64,000 bases of DNA from Sphagnum magellanicum (lineage: Eukaryota > Streptophyta > Sphagnopsida > Sphagnales > Sphagnaceae): contig CM038907.1 in NCBI GenBank assembly GCA_021904315.1, forward strand, positions 28,961,223 to 29,025,222, given 5' to 3'. Below are positions 50,290 through 63,206 of the stretch, in pieces. Made by a program: the position numbers and the translations under genes. The notes under the pieces were generated by a model. It saw only the letters and a program-made list of their open reading frames with translations, was not told the origin of the DNA and did no database searches. Position 1 is the first letter of the stretch. Every line of letters begins with the position of its first letter.

Positions 50290-50625
50290 ATTTCACTCCT
50301 ACCAGCCCACCAGTGCACCATAATGGATGGATGGTGAGTGGACAGGAAACACTTTTCCATTGGGTTTCAGTTCCCTAGCTAGTTAACCATGGTGGTTAGC
50401 CCAGTTTCTGTTTTTACTACCTGCAATCTAACAACTGAATAGCCCATACCTATGTACTAACTACTAACCATATGTATGCATCCCACTTACCAAGTAGTAG
50501 TCACCTATTATTCTACCTACCTATCTACCTACCTACCTAACTAACTACAGGACCAATACTTTACAGGATAGGTAAACAAGGAGAAACCCAACATCAACTT
50601 CAGTTGGGGTTCATCCACAATTGAG
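50290..50625 (+). repeat. Dispersed repeat, copy 2
   Basis: Shares ACACTTTTCCATTGGGTT, GGTGGTTAGCCCAGT, a CTACCTACC-rich stretch and TCAGTTGGGGTTCATCCACA, in order, with the reverse complement of 13375-13640. It contains GGATGGATGG at its start. Family unknown. Confidence 0.65.
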
Positions 50626-53600
50626 TCATATTGGGCTTCGAATGGATGATACCCAATTTATTGACACCCTAAATCAACAATGTATGAAAATTGAAGGATT
50701 TTTGAGTTTCTATTTCTATTATCGTGATCTTATGTTTGAGTGGAAGCTTTTTATTTATATTATCCCACAACTTACTCTGGTTGAAAGTTTGAGTATTTCC
50801 AAAAGGAAGGAATTCACTATGATTTGGTAAAAAAATCCCCTACATGAAGGTGAACAAGTTCTTGGGGGGAGGTTTACAAGTTCAAATTATCACAGCTCTT
50901 GCTAGATATTATCCATGATAATTGAACCCAATAATTTGTGTTGTCAAGTTTCCCTAGATCAATGGGGTCATCTTAAAAGGATATTATTCTCATCTTTGTT
51001 TTAAGTAAGATCAACACTCATGTTCAAGATTCATTTTTAACACTTTTATTTTTCACCTATTTAGATATCGACTTTCATTCATTCTAAAATCTATAATTTA
51101 AGTTTTAAAAATGAACATTTCAGATTTTGATTTTCACTCCTAGTATTATGGTTTACAAGAACCTAATTCAATTTAGGGAGAGGATAATGTTAATTGATAT
51201 TTTTATTAATTTATTTTTATAATTACTAATTATCATATTAGTTTTCTAGTATAGTAATATAGTAATATAGGTAGTAGCTAGTTAAATTGAATTAGATGAT
51301 TAGCTAGTTAATATTTGAATCAATTTACTAGTCATATCATTGTTTATGTCTTGTTAGTGTTAAGTTATTAGTATTAGTTATTAATAGAACTCAAACATTA
51401 TAAATTCTTTTCTCTTGTACCATTTTACTCATTCAATGGAATACATTAATTGAATGCACATTAAGTTTAGTGTCTTAGAAATTCACAATAGCATTTAGCA
51501 TCAAAAATATAAAAACGCATTAAAACTTAAAAGTTTATATCCCTTGTTTTTTGAGCTCTTCTTCAAAACTTTACAATTATTCTTTTAATTCAAAATTCTA
51601 ATGAATGAAGAATAAGTCTTAAAATCTTCCTTCCAAAACATAATTTGTATCCAATTACTAAGTATGTTCCCCAACTAACTACTTTCCCCTTTATACTACC
51701 CTAATTATATCTTTAACAAGCACAAAATCACCTTAGTAAATCCTATTATATTTGAAATGGGGGTGATGACACATTCCCATGTTAAATGACATCAATGTTC
51801 AATGTGAGTGCCATTGTGTTCCCATGTGTGCAAGGGGGCATTCCCTAGTTGTTTGAAGCCCTTTGTCTTTCCATTTGTCATATGCCATGATTCCTATGCA
51901 CATCAACATCATGCCCCATGTCAAGGCCAAATTGACAATTCCATGTGTATATTTTGCCTTGACAACACCATGTCACCCATGGCACATGTAAATAATCATA
52001 ATAATTACATTAATTATAGTAGGATCAAAAATAATAATTAGGATAATTAAAATAATTATATTTAATAGATAGTAATTTTTTATTATTAAATTAATTATCA
52101 TTTAATAATAATATAACTAGTTGGTTAATTATATGATTATGTAATTTTTAAAAATTGATGAACTACTACTATAAAATAATTATTTATAAACTAGGTTTTT
52201 TAATTAACTAATTAATTCTTTTTATCGGTTAATAAAATAATTAGCCCATCTATTAGTTAGTTAAGTAATTAGCTCATTAGTTACTCACTTACCTACCTAA
52301 TTACATAATTTACAAAGGTAAAAATGAAAATGAAAATGAAAGATATGGATAAACCTTTTAATTGCAAGTAGTTTACAACTAAACTTTTTAGTGGTAAACT
52401 AGTTTGCAACTTCAAAATTTGTACCATATGATTTGTCTCCCATTCCCATTTTGAAACCTATATAAAAATGTCTCCTCTTACATTTTTCATATTAAGAAAC
52501 ATGGGCGATATGGGATGAGCCAATCAAAAAGGGGTTAACCCAAAATATTTATGTATTTACTTTCTAATTTATCTATTACCTTAACTAACATATTTACCTA
52601 CCCATTTACCTACCTACCTAAATAAATATCTAGCCTAAATAAGTAAGTAGGTGTCTACACTAAGTAAATAGGCAGGTAAATCATTTGCACATTTCAATAA
52701 TTACCATGTGGCACCAAAATGAAGTGCCAAATGTCCAAATAAAACAACATCACTTGTAAGATGGCTGAAATATATCTGGATTTTTTAAATGAATAAAGAG
52801 TCAAACATTATTAAATGTATCACATGACATTATCCCATTAGATAATTGCCCTAAAACCTAGGCAATTCTTGGCCACATGATTGAAATAATCTAAACTTAA
52901 AAGCTAACAACTTGGAATACGTATAGTTTATTTATTAATTTTGAAAAATAAAAAATTATAATTCAATAATTTCCATGTGTAATATTTAGGGAATAACACA
53001 TGGCGTGATTTTGAATGTCATTAAAATAGTTGCATGGTTAGTCACAAATGCCCATACAATTGTGATACGTATATAATGGATGAAACCATATACATATATA
53101 TTCAATTTCATCCATAAATTGACTATGTCATCATGACATTGTGTCATTTGCAATTGATGATCACTTACTATTTGTCTTAGGTGACTAAAGGGAATTGAAT
53201 CAAATTATCACTTGCAATTAAAATTTAATCACAAACCTTAGTATTTTACATTCCAACAAGATTTGATGGTGACATTTTGTTTGAATTCATGCCCTATAGT
53301 AACCAACAAGGCATTTTAAACAGATGTAAAGCATGATAAGAAGCATGATGGCCATCTTTAGTGCAAGGTCAAGGCAATCAACATTAAGAACAACTTTGGT
53401 GTGGGTTTTTGTAGGAGCCAATGTTTGAACCACCTCCAATGTCAAAACGATTCTTGTGTTGAATTTGTTTATTTTAATCTTTGAAATGAAGTCACTTAGG
53501 TAGGTGATTCCACACAAGTTCTTTTTGTAATTCATTTCGCCCCTGGTCCTTTTGAATGCACACTTGTTTGCAAATTTTATGCTAGTGTCTCTTTTTGCAT

Positions 53601-54540
53601 TGACATGTTCAAGTGTAAAATATATTGCCTCATCCACTAACTTGTCACCTTTATAAAAGCAATGATTCATTTAGAAGCATGATCATCATGTTCAAGGCAA
53701 TATTTGTAGGGAGTTAATGAGGAGATCAAGGCATTAGTTAAAGAAGAGGCATGTTGCACATTTGGCACAAAAAAAATTACAATTGTTTTGCCTATGAATA
53801 AGTCCTTGTCCTAGCACCTATTCAACAAGGGTGGCAATGACCCTATCAAACTTCTAAAGGCCAAACAATTGAATAAGGTGGTGGACAACTTTGTGCCCTT
53901 GTGCTTTCCCAACATTCTAATATCATTGCATCATTCAAGCCCCATCCTACTAATAGAGGATATATTGACAACATTTTTTTGTTCAACTCAAAGAATCATT
54001 ATAACTGTATTAAAAACACTTGTTTTCTTGGATAGTCATCAAATCAAAAGGTTTTCCTTTTTTAAATACTTGTTGACAATGTTGCCAGTGGTGTCAATTC
54101 GGTCAAGCGAATGCAATCCAATGATGATCTAGAAAATGCTTGGATTATGTTTGATCATTTCAAATGCATTGAAGGATGAACCACCATGGAATGTCATATT
54201 TAAAACCCTATGTATTGTAAAGTCTCGACCATTATTCTTTGTAGCATGTAACCAAAATCCACTAAAACTCAATTTGTCTTGTGGACAAACTTGAACAAGG
54301 TCATGTTCAAACATAACCTCTTTAACACCCAACTTTAAGGAGTTCATGGCAAGTGGTGCATAGGTGAATTGAAATGTTGTCAAAATTCTAGTGATGATGA
54401 TTTCATTGGAGCTAGTTTAGGTGGGATGGGTTATAATTGTAGGTCATACAAAACGACAGTTTCAAACTGCAAATTTATTAGAGGTTGATTCCAAATTGAA
54501 ATCTGTTTTTTAAAACATTTTACAAGTTGTAATGTTTCAA
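50626..54540. other. AT-rich intergenic spacer
   Basis: Mostly low-complexity AT DNA, with TAGTTAG/ACCTACCTA-type tracts at 51230-51300, 52250-52310 and 52590-52680. On the minus strand two open stretches (54383-54129, 84 codons; 53670-53287, 127 codons) have fairly normal amino-acid composition and could be remains of one decayed gene, but I recognise no domain. Confidence 0.3.
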
Positions 54541-54589
54541 AATGTCCTTATGGATCTCAAGATATCAAAAGAGAAACAAACCTCTTTAT

Positions 54590-55100
54590 TTCAATGTCTT
54601 TTGGAATCTTTGTGTCTTTATAATTTCGTACATATATAAACATGTAATTTCGTACAAATGTAAACATGTGTTATTTCATTTGAATATGCTAAGGCTATTT
54701 CAAGAGATTCACAAACGAACAAACATGTTAACGCAAAAGGTGAATACATAATCATGTTTTTTGCATTTAGTATGCTAAAGCAATTATAATTTAATATCTT
54801 TGTTTTTGTTTTGTCATTTTTTGGAATTTTGTGTCCTTTCAATTTCATACACATGTAAACATATGGTTTCATACAAATGTAAACATGTGTTATTTCATTT
54901 GAATATGTTGAGATTATTTCAAGAGATTAACAAAAGAGCAAATGTCAATGCAAAAAGTGAGTACATAATCATATTCTTTGCATTTAGTATGCCAAAAAAA
55001 CTATAATTCAATATCTTTGTTTTTATTTTGTTATCTTTTGAAATTTTTGTGTTCTTCCAATTTCATACACATGTGTAAACAAGTAGTTTCATATTGGTCA
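54590..55100 (+). repeat. Tandem repeat of about 218 bp, 2.3 copies
   Basis: Blocks such as TTTCATACACATGTAAACAT, TGTTATTTCATTTGAATATG and TTTCAAGAGATT recur with a spacing of about 217-220 bp; anchor positions are 54601, 54821 and 55038. Copies are diverged and the third is partial. Confidence 0.8.
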
Positions 55101-57162
55101 TGGTACAGGGTAGCATCATATTGTGTATATGGGGAAAGCTAACACTTTTACTTTTTGAAACCTTTTTTCCCCCTTTCTTTCCTTCATCATATTATTCAAT
55201 CTTTGGGCTGCCCACCAAGGGGTAGGGACTATTTGTCTTTCAGTTTGTCCCTATTTGTGTCTTTTTTCTCCTTTGGATGCAAAAAAACCTTTTTCTCTCA
55301 TTCTTGTTTACTTGCTTGATTTCAGGTTTTGTGAATTTCTTCTCTTGATCTTTTTCCCTCAGTGCATTTTTCTAAATTCCAAAACAATATTTTAGCACCC
55401 TTGAACTAGGGATGTGCACATTTTCCCCGAGGGTGGTTTGCCCAAGATTGTCTATCTTTCTATTCCCTCCCCCTCTCCCCACCCCAGATGCCAACATGCC
55501 AACCATTGCTTGGACGTTGATGATGTTTCATTATGGAGGGGGAAACATTTTGTGGACAACCCAAACCTTTGTTTTTTTGTTTGCCAACAAACTATATATA
55601 TATATATATATAATTTTATATTTTTAAAAAATTTGTCTTCCTCAAGTCAGCTTCCACATTGACAAAATGAATAATTACTCTTCGAATTTAAGTTGTTATT
55701 ATTATTATTATTATTATTTCATGATCAATATGATGTTGTCATACCAACTTCCAAGAGTGAAATACTCAGATTTTAGCCTATAATGGTTATGATGATTTTA
55801 AATAACTAGACATCATATTTTCACCAAAAAAATGTTTCACTATTTTTAAGGATAGTTTGGGATCGTTGAAAGTTTGATAACCTTTTTTTCTTTTTTTGGG
55901 TGATAAGCCAATCAAAGAAACTCATCATATAAATAAATAAATAAATTGGTGACTCCCAACAACTAATTATTGTGAAGTCACAATATACTAGGTCCACATG
56001 ATTGCCCTGCTATGAAGGTAAAAATGGTAAGGGATAAGCAAAAATCTTACCTAGCCAATGAGATGGTTCAAAATTGTTTTTCCATTATTTGGGGGAAGGG
56101 GCCTAAATGAGATTTTTTTTTGAAAAGGGTGTATTAGGTGGAATTGAAAGCATAACAAAATATTCATGAAATATGTAACAAAAGTTAGTTTTAAAATTGG
56201 AGGTGACACAAGTAATTTGACACTTGCTGATTCCCTCAAGAAGGTAAGCATGTTTCATCATTTTTTCATCTTTTCTCATATATTTTGCCCTTAATTCTAA
56301 TCTATTTACCTACTAGTTTCATGTATGCTTCCCTCATAATTTTATTTTCATACTTATTAATGTGGAATGTGTCATTGGCTCATTACCCACTAAAGGTATG
56401 ACCACACCTAGTATTTAAAGGTTTTAACTCACATCAACCTTACCACCAACAAAGTGCCACTTAACTTTCTTTTTTTTAATATTACAATTTATCATAAGTT
56501 TTTTAACATTGTTATGATATGTTCATACTTGATCATAATTCAGCCAGCCTTTGCATTCACAAAATCAACTCAAAAAAAAGTCTAAATACTTCTTTAATTA
56601 GATAGGCACACCACCCACAACAACAAAACATTGACAATTAACACACTTCATTCAAAACCCTAAACCCAAAATGCAACACACACAAAAAAAACTTCCTAAT
56701 TCTTGAAACTTGAAAGTGGAATGTGTTAAAAATAGAAAAGGACATCAATATATTGGATGAAAAACTTTCCCAACTTTTTTTATCCAAAATTTGTCCATTC
56801 ATTATAACCATTATTTGAGACCATCTAGATATCTAGTTTTACATTGTGCATAGTCCTTGACCCCTTCAAAACATTGCATATTTTTGCAAATATTGTGTCT
56901 ATGGCCTTTAAATTATAATAGGGAACTATATTTTAATTTGTAAAAGCAAAATCATGTCCAAGTGGGGCCAATAAAAAGTTCAATATGCCAATATCAATGA
57001 AATAAAATGAATTTCATGACTCATCCTCATAAAACCAATAGACTATTTAACTTGAGTTTTAAATCATGAAGACATTTATATTGCATATTGTATGACCATG
57101 TAAAATGATATTTTAAAACAGAGCCTCTCACAGCAGAACCACTTATTTATTTGTGTGATGGG
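55101..57162. other. AT-rich spacer with simple repeats
   Basis: Contains (TA)n at 55593-55612 and (ATT)n at 55696-55719. I see no supportable gene. Confidence 0.4.
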
Positions 57163-57220
57163 CTCCCAAGTTTCATTTGTTTTTCTAGTGATGGGCTAAT
57201 GGAAAAACAAAACTTGGGAG
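57163..57220. repeat. Short hairpin
   Basis: CTCCCAAGTTT at 57163-57173 pairs with AAACTTGGGAG at 57210-57220, extended inwards by GTTTTTC with GGAAAAAC around a short bulge and loop. Confidence 0.5.
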
Positions 57221-57997
57221 GTAGCCTGCTTGATGAATTGAAGAGGATAATAGGCATTTCTTTGTTTGAGTATAGATTTTCTCTATGAGAGTAGAGAGCC
57301 AAGAACAACTTTTAATGCAGACTTATTTAGAGCTATCACTTGGGGGTTCACCCTTGGTGGCTAGGGTGAACCAATACGTGCATCCCATGAACGAGAGAAA
57401 GAAGTGAATATTTGTTGTGATGGCTATGTATTGGTGTTTGTATATGTTAATTGAATAAATGTTGAACATTCAAGCTTTGGTTTTAGGGTATGAAATGGAG
57501 AAGTATGCCTTGTTTGTAATCATGTGTGAATTCATGTGGAGGAAAAAATAAAATGTTTGAGCTTTTGAAAAAGAAAATTTTTTAATTCATTTTTATTTTT
57601 TATACATAAAAGAAATACATTTTCTCTGATAATGTTTAAGCCATTTTGTGGGGGAAGGGGGAAGTCACCAAAAATTCCCCCAATTTTTTTTCAAAAAAAC
57701 TAGACTGGTGTAAACCCAAACTGACCACCCTTCAAAGCTTGGATCTATGAGGGATTTTATAATTGTGTGGTCCCAAGCCCAATCCCTCTAGTGTAAAGTA
57801 TATACGGCCCCTAAGCATGGGATATTTATAATAACTACAAGCAATTTACAATTTCTTTTGGGGGCTTTTAGGTTTTTAGTTTTTTCTTCCCATCTTAAAG
57901 AACCAATACAATTGTGCAGTGTATTTCATCTTTCATAATGCCACCCACCTGTTTCACCTCAGTTTCTCCACTGAATTTTTGGCAGGTCTGTATGCCG

Positions 57998-58098
57998 GGT
58001 AAAGCCCTCGGTCGAGGGTATTACCAAAACTGGGCTTGCACTTGGGTATCCTGTTGTGCGCCATTATTTTGGTAATGCCCTCGACCTAGGGCTTTACC
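57998..58098. repeat. 101-bp near-perfect hairpin (snap-back MITE or small-RNA precursor)
   Basis: The 32-base left arm (57998-58029, GGTAAAGCCCTCGGTCGAGG onwards) pairs with the right arm (58067-58098) with only about two mismatches, around a 37-base loop. The arms are far more GC-rich than the surroundings. No target duplication is obvious, so it may be a small snap-back element or a fold-back RNA source. Confidence 0.7.
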
Positions 58099-58539
58099 TT
58101 ACATGTAAAGCACAGCAACTTGTTTTCTTGTGTGTATTTTGGTCCCTTAACTACCCTAAAAAATCTAATTTCATGGACAGACTGACAAAGAAACTTCTGA
58201 CACATGGAAGTTACTCTACAGGCCGTCACACGAACCTCCTCCTCTTCTCATCTTTTTCTTTTCTTTGTTTTCCTCATTTTACTTATTTATTTTTCTCATC
58301 AGAGATGCAACATATGCTCTCTCTGCTGGATGCATGAAAAAATTCCCAAAATATATAAGTATATGTATTTTTTCAAACATAATGAAATTTAATAAATGGA
58401 GATTAAAAAAATGCTGTCTGCTCTATGTATGGAGAAATATTTTTTTAAACATCATATATTTATTGTTCAAAGAAGGTAAATTTTACACATATCCCCAAAA
58501 ATTCTAAAATTTACAAATACAATAGAATATGACTTACCT

Positions 58540-59886
58540 TTAGGGCGTCTTTCTTTGGGCAGAAAGAAGCAAACATGATGGAAAAAAGAGTAACCATACT
58601 TTACTCAGGATGAAGGGTCTATTTGCAGACCCTTCCATATACAAGATTTCCAGACTGGGTTAAAGCCTCAAACGTGGATGGCACCTTAAGTGTAACTTTC
58701 CTGGAAATGAGGAACCTCACACATAAGATTTGTCGTATCCTCTCAAATGAATCACAGCCGTTGATTCATTTGTGAAAGAAAACTCTACTGATTCTAACTA
58801 GGGGCAAGCACACTTCCAACTTCCAAGAGGTCTTTTTGTATAGGTGAAGGGCCTAAGTACAGGCCCTACTCAGGTCCTTCTGTGATTTGAGATCTGTGCC
58901 CGAGGCCGGTAGGCTGAAGGAAAAGGTCAAAAATCACGAAAGGTACTGTACTCAGGTCCCTTTCCTACGAAACGCAGAGCTGAGATGTTTTCACTTTTTA
59001 GAAATAGTGACAGGCTGGCTAGAACCTTCGGCTGGAAAGAAGATCCTAGAACAGCCTGGCTGGTACCTTCCACCGCAGAAGATCCCGCTTGCTGAAAACA
59101 GGTTTCTTCAGGCAGGTGTAAGAGAGCTGAAAATACAAAGGAAAAATCCAGGAAGTGCTTTAAGGGAATGAGGAGGGCCCATGCAAAGCCAGTACCCAAG
59201 AGCAGAAGCAGAACTCCCAGCGCTTGTTACCTACCAAAAACAGTCAGTAGGAATATGTGAGGAGGACTCCAAGAGTAGTGGCGGTGGGAGACTGTAGTGG
59301 GCTATAAAACTATGGGCCGCCTACTTTTATTATAATTATGTTGGGATCCCAAGACTAGTTGAGATTGCAGCTTCCTTGTGCTGTCCTGCAGGAAGAGGAC
59401 GCAATCCACACGTTATAGCACAGGAGTAGTAGTAGCTGGAAGCAAGACGCAACCAGTGCGCGTACGTGTCCAGGAAGCTGCGTTGGCTTTGCGGTAGGTA
59501 GCGTGAAACAAACGAAAGTAAAGAAAATCGAAGCTCTGAACCACGTGTAGCATGTAGCGTAACTGTGTAGCGTAATTGGTTTGTAGTCAATTTCTGGCAA
59601 CTACGGTGCTGCAGCCTCAGGGGCAAAATCTTGAGCGAAATCTCCCACGATATTTTCTACTATGTCGAATCTTCCGTCCACTCTGGTTTCCCATCCGCCG
59701 CCCATGTAGTGTCCCATCCGCCGCCCATCCGCCGCCCACCTAATCTCCCACCTTGACGGATGGATAAATCACTATCGTGCCCATAGACCCTCTGGATTAC
59801 CATGGCCAGAGTCCATTTAGAGAGGGTTTGAGAGCGGATGTTGAATAAAGACGCACAAGAAAAGAAGATAGAAGGAAAATGAAAAG
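58540..59886. other. GC-richer promoter-like region
   Basis: Higher GC than its flanks. It contains a TATA-like CTATAAAACT near 59301 and three CCCATCCGCCG units between 59690 and 59740. Frames on both strands (58887-59171 +, 58927-59199 -, 59336-59626 -) are short and match nothing I know. It may be the control region or first exon of a gene not otherwise visible. Confidence 0.3.
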
Positions 59887-59887
59887 A

Positions 59888-60145
59888 GGGTTTGGGAGGA
59901 GAGAAAAGTGTGTGGGAGTAATGGCGTCTCAGAGAAAAGGAAAGGAGTTGCTGTTTTGGGTGAGAAAGGAAAGGAGCCTACATGTATGCTTTGCTGCACA
60001 AGAGAAGAACTTAAACGAGAATGAATAGAAGGCTTGGGAGTAAAGAAAGAGTGTGTGACTCATAGGGAAGAACATGAGAAGGGAAAGGAGTTATTGTATT
60101 GGGTGAGGAAGAAAAGGGTTCATGTTCTCTTGTCACAAGTACAAC
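59888..60145 (+). repeat. Purine-rich direct duplication with conserved peptide
   Basis: Two diverged copies (about 59888-60000 and 60029-60145) share TTGGGAG..AAAG..GTGTGTG and GGAAAGGAGTTRYTGT. A small frame at 59921-60028 (35 residues, good ATGG start) and a frame in the second copy (60034-60264) both encode KGKELL[FY]WVRK[EK]R. This could mean short peptides under selection, or a duplicated exon. Confidence 0.4.
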
Positions 60146-60252
60146 ATCTTGTCTTAGTATCTTTGTGGCACTCTCTCTTGGGACTTGCAACCCAAAGAAG
60201 ACTTTCTAAACCCACTCGCTCAGTTGGGAACCTTCAATCTCTCTCAACAAGA

Positions 60253-60978
60253 ATGGAAGGATGAATAGCTCGCTATTGGTTTCACTCTAAGCGTCTTTTG
60301 CACAAATTTATTTTTTAGGTGCACACTTTGCAACCGATTGAATATTTTGGAGTCCTCTTGTACATGGATTTTTTTATAATTCAACCACTTTAAACCTCTT
60401 TTATTTGGGTACAGATTTTATTGTTTATATCTTGGTTTTGTTTCATCTAGAGAATATTGGTCTTTCAACTCCTTTGAAACTCCATGGGAATGTTATGGAA
60501 GGATGAATAGCTCGCTATTGGTTTCACTCTAAGTGTCTTTTGCACAAATTTATTTTTTAAGTGCACACTTTGCAACTGATTAAATATTTTGGAGTCCTCT
60601 TGTACATGGATTCTTTTATAATTCAACCACTTTAAACCTCTTTTATTTGGGTACAGATTTTATTGTTTATATCTTGGTTTTCTTTCATCTGGAAAATATT
60701 GGTCTTTCAACTCTTTTGAAACTCCATGGGAATGTTATGGAAGGAAGAATAGTTCGCTATTGGTTTCACTCTAAGCGTCTTTTGCACAAATTTATTTTTT
60801 AGGTGCACACTTTGCAACCGATTGAATATTTTGGAGTCCTCTTGTACATGGATTTTTTTATAATTCAACCACTTTAAACCTCTTTTATTTGGGTATAGAT
60901 TTTATTGTTTATATCTTGGTTTTATTTCATTTGGAAAATATTGGTCTTTCAACTCTTTTGAAACTCCATGGGAATGTT
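60253..60978 (+). repeat. Three tandem copies of a 242-bp unit
   Basis: Exact period of 242: copies at 60253-60494, 60495-60736 and 60737-60978, each starting ATGGAAGG and ending near CTCCATGGGAATGTT. Identity is high. Copy 2 differs from copies 1 and 3 mainly by transitions, several at CG sites (AAGCGTC to AAGTGTC; CAACCGATTGA to CAACTGATTAA). Confidence 0.95.
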
Positions 60979-63206
60979 ATGGAATATCTTCCTTCAATAC
61001 TTTCAAAAGGTAGAATATTTCCCATTTTGCATCATTACTTTTATCCATTCAAATATTTAGTTTCCAAGTTCTTTTAATGTTTGTTTTTTAATTTTAAATT
61101 GTGATTTCATTTCAATTTGGAATGTATGCAGGTTTTGTGGAAGGTTTGATCAAAAGCACATCTCCCTATCCAGTAAAGGGATGTTCTTCAATGATTTGAA
61201 CAACAAAACTTGATTCTATCATAGGTCAGCAAACTACTTTACTTTGATTCATGTTTTCAAATCTTTTCCCATTTTGTGGCCCACTTGTTGGGAATGTGTT
61301 GAAAACATTGAATTATTAGCGAAGTATAAATCTCTTGCCATTTTGAACATTGAAGGAGGTTTGATTATTGAAGAGTTTGGGATATAACTTATTATGAAGG
61401 GTGAATAAATATTGCAAGGCATAAAGATATTGTAATTGTGAAAAATCTTTGTGTGTCAAAATTGCTTGTTGTTTGATGTTGGTCTTAAATTATGATAATT
61501 TAAGAAGTGGGATCTTAACAATCAAGTGGTGAATTATGTTCAACACAACAAATTTGTGTGATTGTGAAGGGTTTGGTGTTTTGGATTTGCTTCGATAACA
61601 AATAGTTGTGTGAAATTTTACATAGTTCTTTGATGGGGTGATATTAATTATGTCACCCTCCATTGAAACCTAAAGGTTGCCGATGTGATGGATGTAAAAA
61701 GCTTGTTGTTGGTGTTAATTGGATTGTTCAATTGTTCAACAATCCATGCATGAAGGCTTTGGGCATGACTATGTTATGGTAAAATGTAAACAATGGAATG
61801 GTGAAATGTGTAGAACAATTCAATGTGAATGTATTGTAAAATGTTGACACAAATCAACGTGTATCATAACTTCTATTTCTTTCAATTTAAGGTAATTGAA
61901 ATAACCTTGTCTTTTTATCAAGGATAAAACACTTGTAGGAACACTTTGAACATCTACTGACCTACATGATCTATCAAATCATATAAATTTGATTAACAGT
62001 ATTATGATGTTAAGTAAGCAAAGATATATAAATATGTTAGGTGTTTAACATGTTTTTAATGTTAATTCAATTGTAGATATGATTTGTCTAAAGTTTTTAA
62101 TTCAAATGTGGATAAGAAAATATCAAAAACATCCAAAACATAATTTCACATAATTTTTGTTATGGTTTATCTTACATAAAAAAATGCTTTGCCTTATGTG
62201 TTAGTGCTTCAACACCTTAATTGGCAACATATAAATAACTTGTCAACATAGACCTTGCTAGTTAACTTTGCATAACAAAATAGAATTACTTCAAACATGT
62301 TCTTTTATTTTGATCCTTCTACTTTTGAAATGTTTTTTTTTAAATTATGGGTTGTTCCAATCTAATTTCCCATTGATTTGTAAGTTGTATGCTCATAAAT
62401 CAACTTTTTTTGTTAAGATTTCTTGTTTATTTCCTTTTCAACTTCATTGGCTATGATATGTAATTATTGGATCATGGAACATCACATTATTCCTCAAGTC
62501 ATTACTTCGAGCATTCCTATTTTGTTGATTTTGAAAATTGTTAGATTTTTAGGGTTTTGGAAAGGCCTTTTTTTCTATGTTAGCTTTACTTGATATTCAT
62601 TCTTTTAACTTTCTTTTTTTTAGTTTTTTCACTTTTAAACCACAAAAAAATTCCAAGCTTGATATGGGAAATATTTTCTAAAACTACATGTGAATTTTGC
62701 TTATGATGTTGTTATTCGACTTGTATTGACCATTGACTTAGCGTTCATCATCTTTGCATAATATGCTAGAAGATTATTTTATTGTAAATTTTATGTGCAC
62801 CTAATTTAATTCCTTAGATTTTCCAATTTGGAGATATTTGTAACACAATTTAATCTTATAGATAATCAAGTAACCATAAATTTTGAAAGTGATAATTGAT
62901 CCTTTTATAAATCTTATTTTGGATTTGTAAAGATTTGGAATCAACTTATTCATGTTGAACTGAAGTTGATCATCATTCATCCATGGATGGTTTCTTGAGT
63001 AACTAAACACATAATCTTGCTTTACTTTTTTCCAAAATAGTCGAATGAACATTTTTTAAAAATATGATGTTTCCCTTATTTTGATTCAAATGTTTCTTGT
63101 AATTTCCTCTTTTAAATTTGTAATCGTCATAAACATGTTTTTAATTTTGAACAACTTTCTCATCCAATTAATGATATATGTTGTGTTTCCTTAATGTTGT
63201 CAAGGT
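60979..63206. other. AT-rich spacer
   Basis: No supportable gene. A short open plus-strand stretch at about 61255-61386 is unrecognised. Confidence 0.3.
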
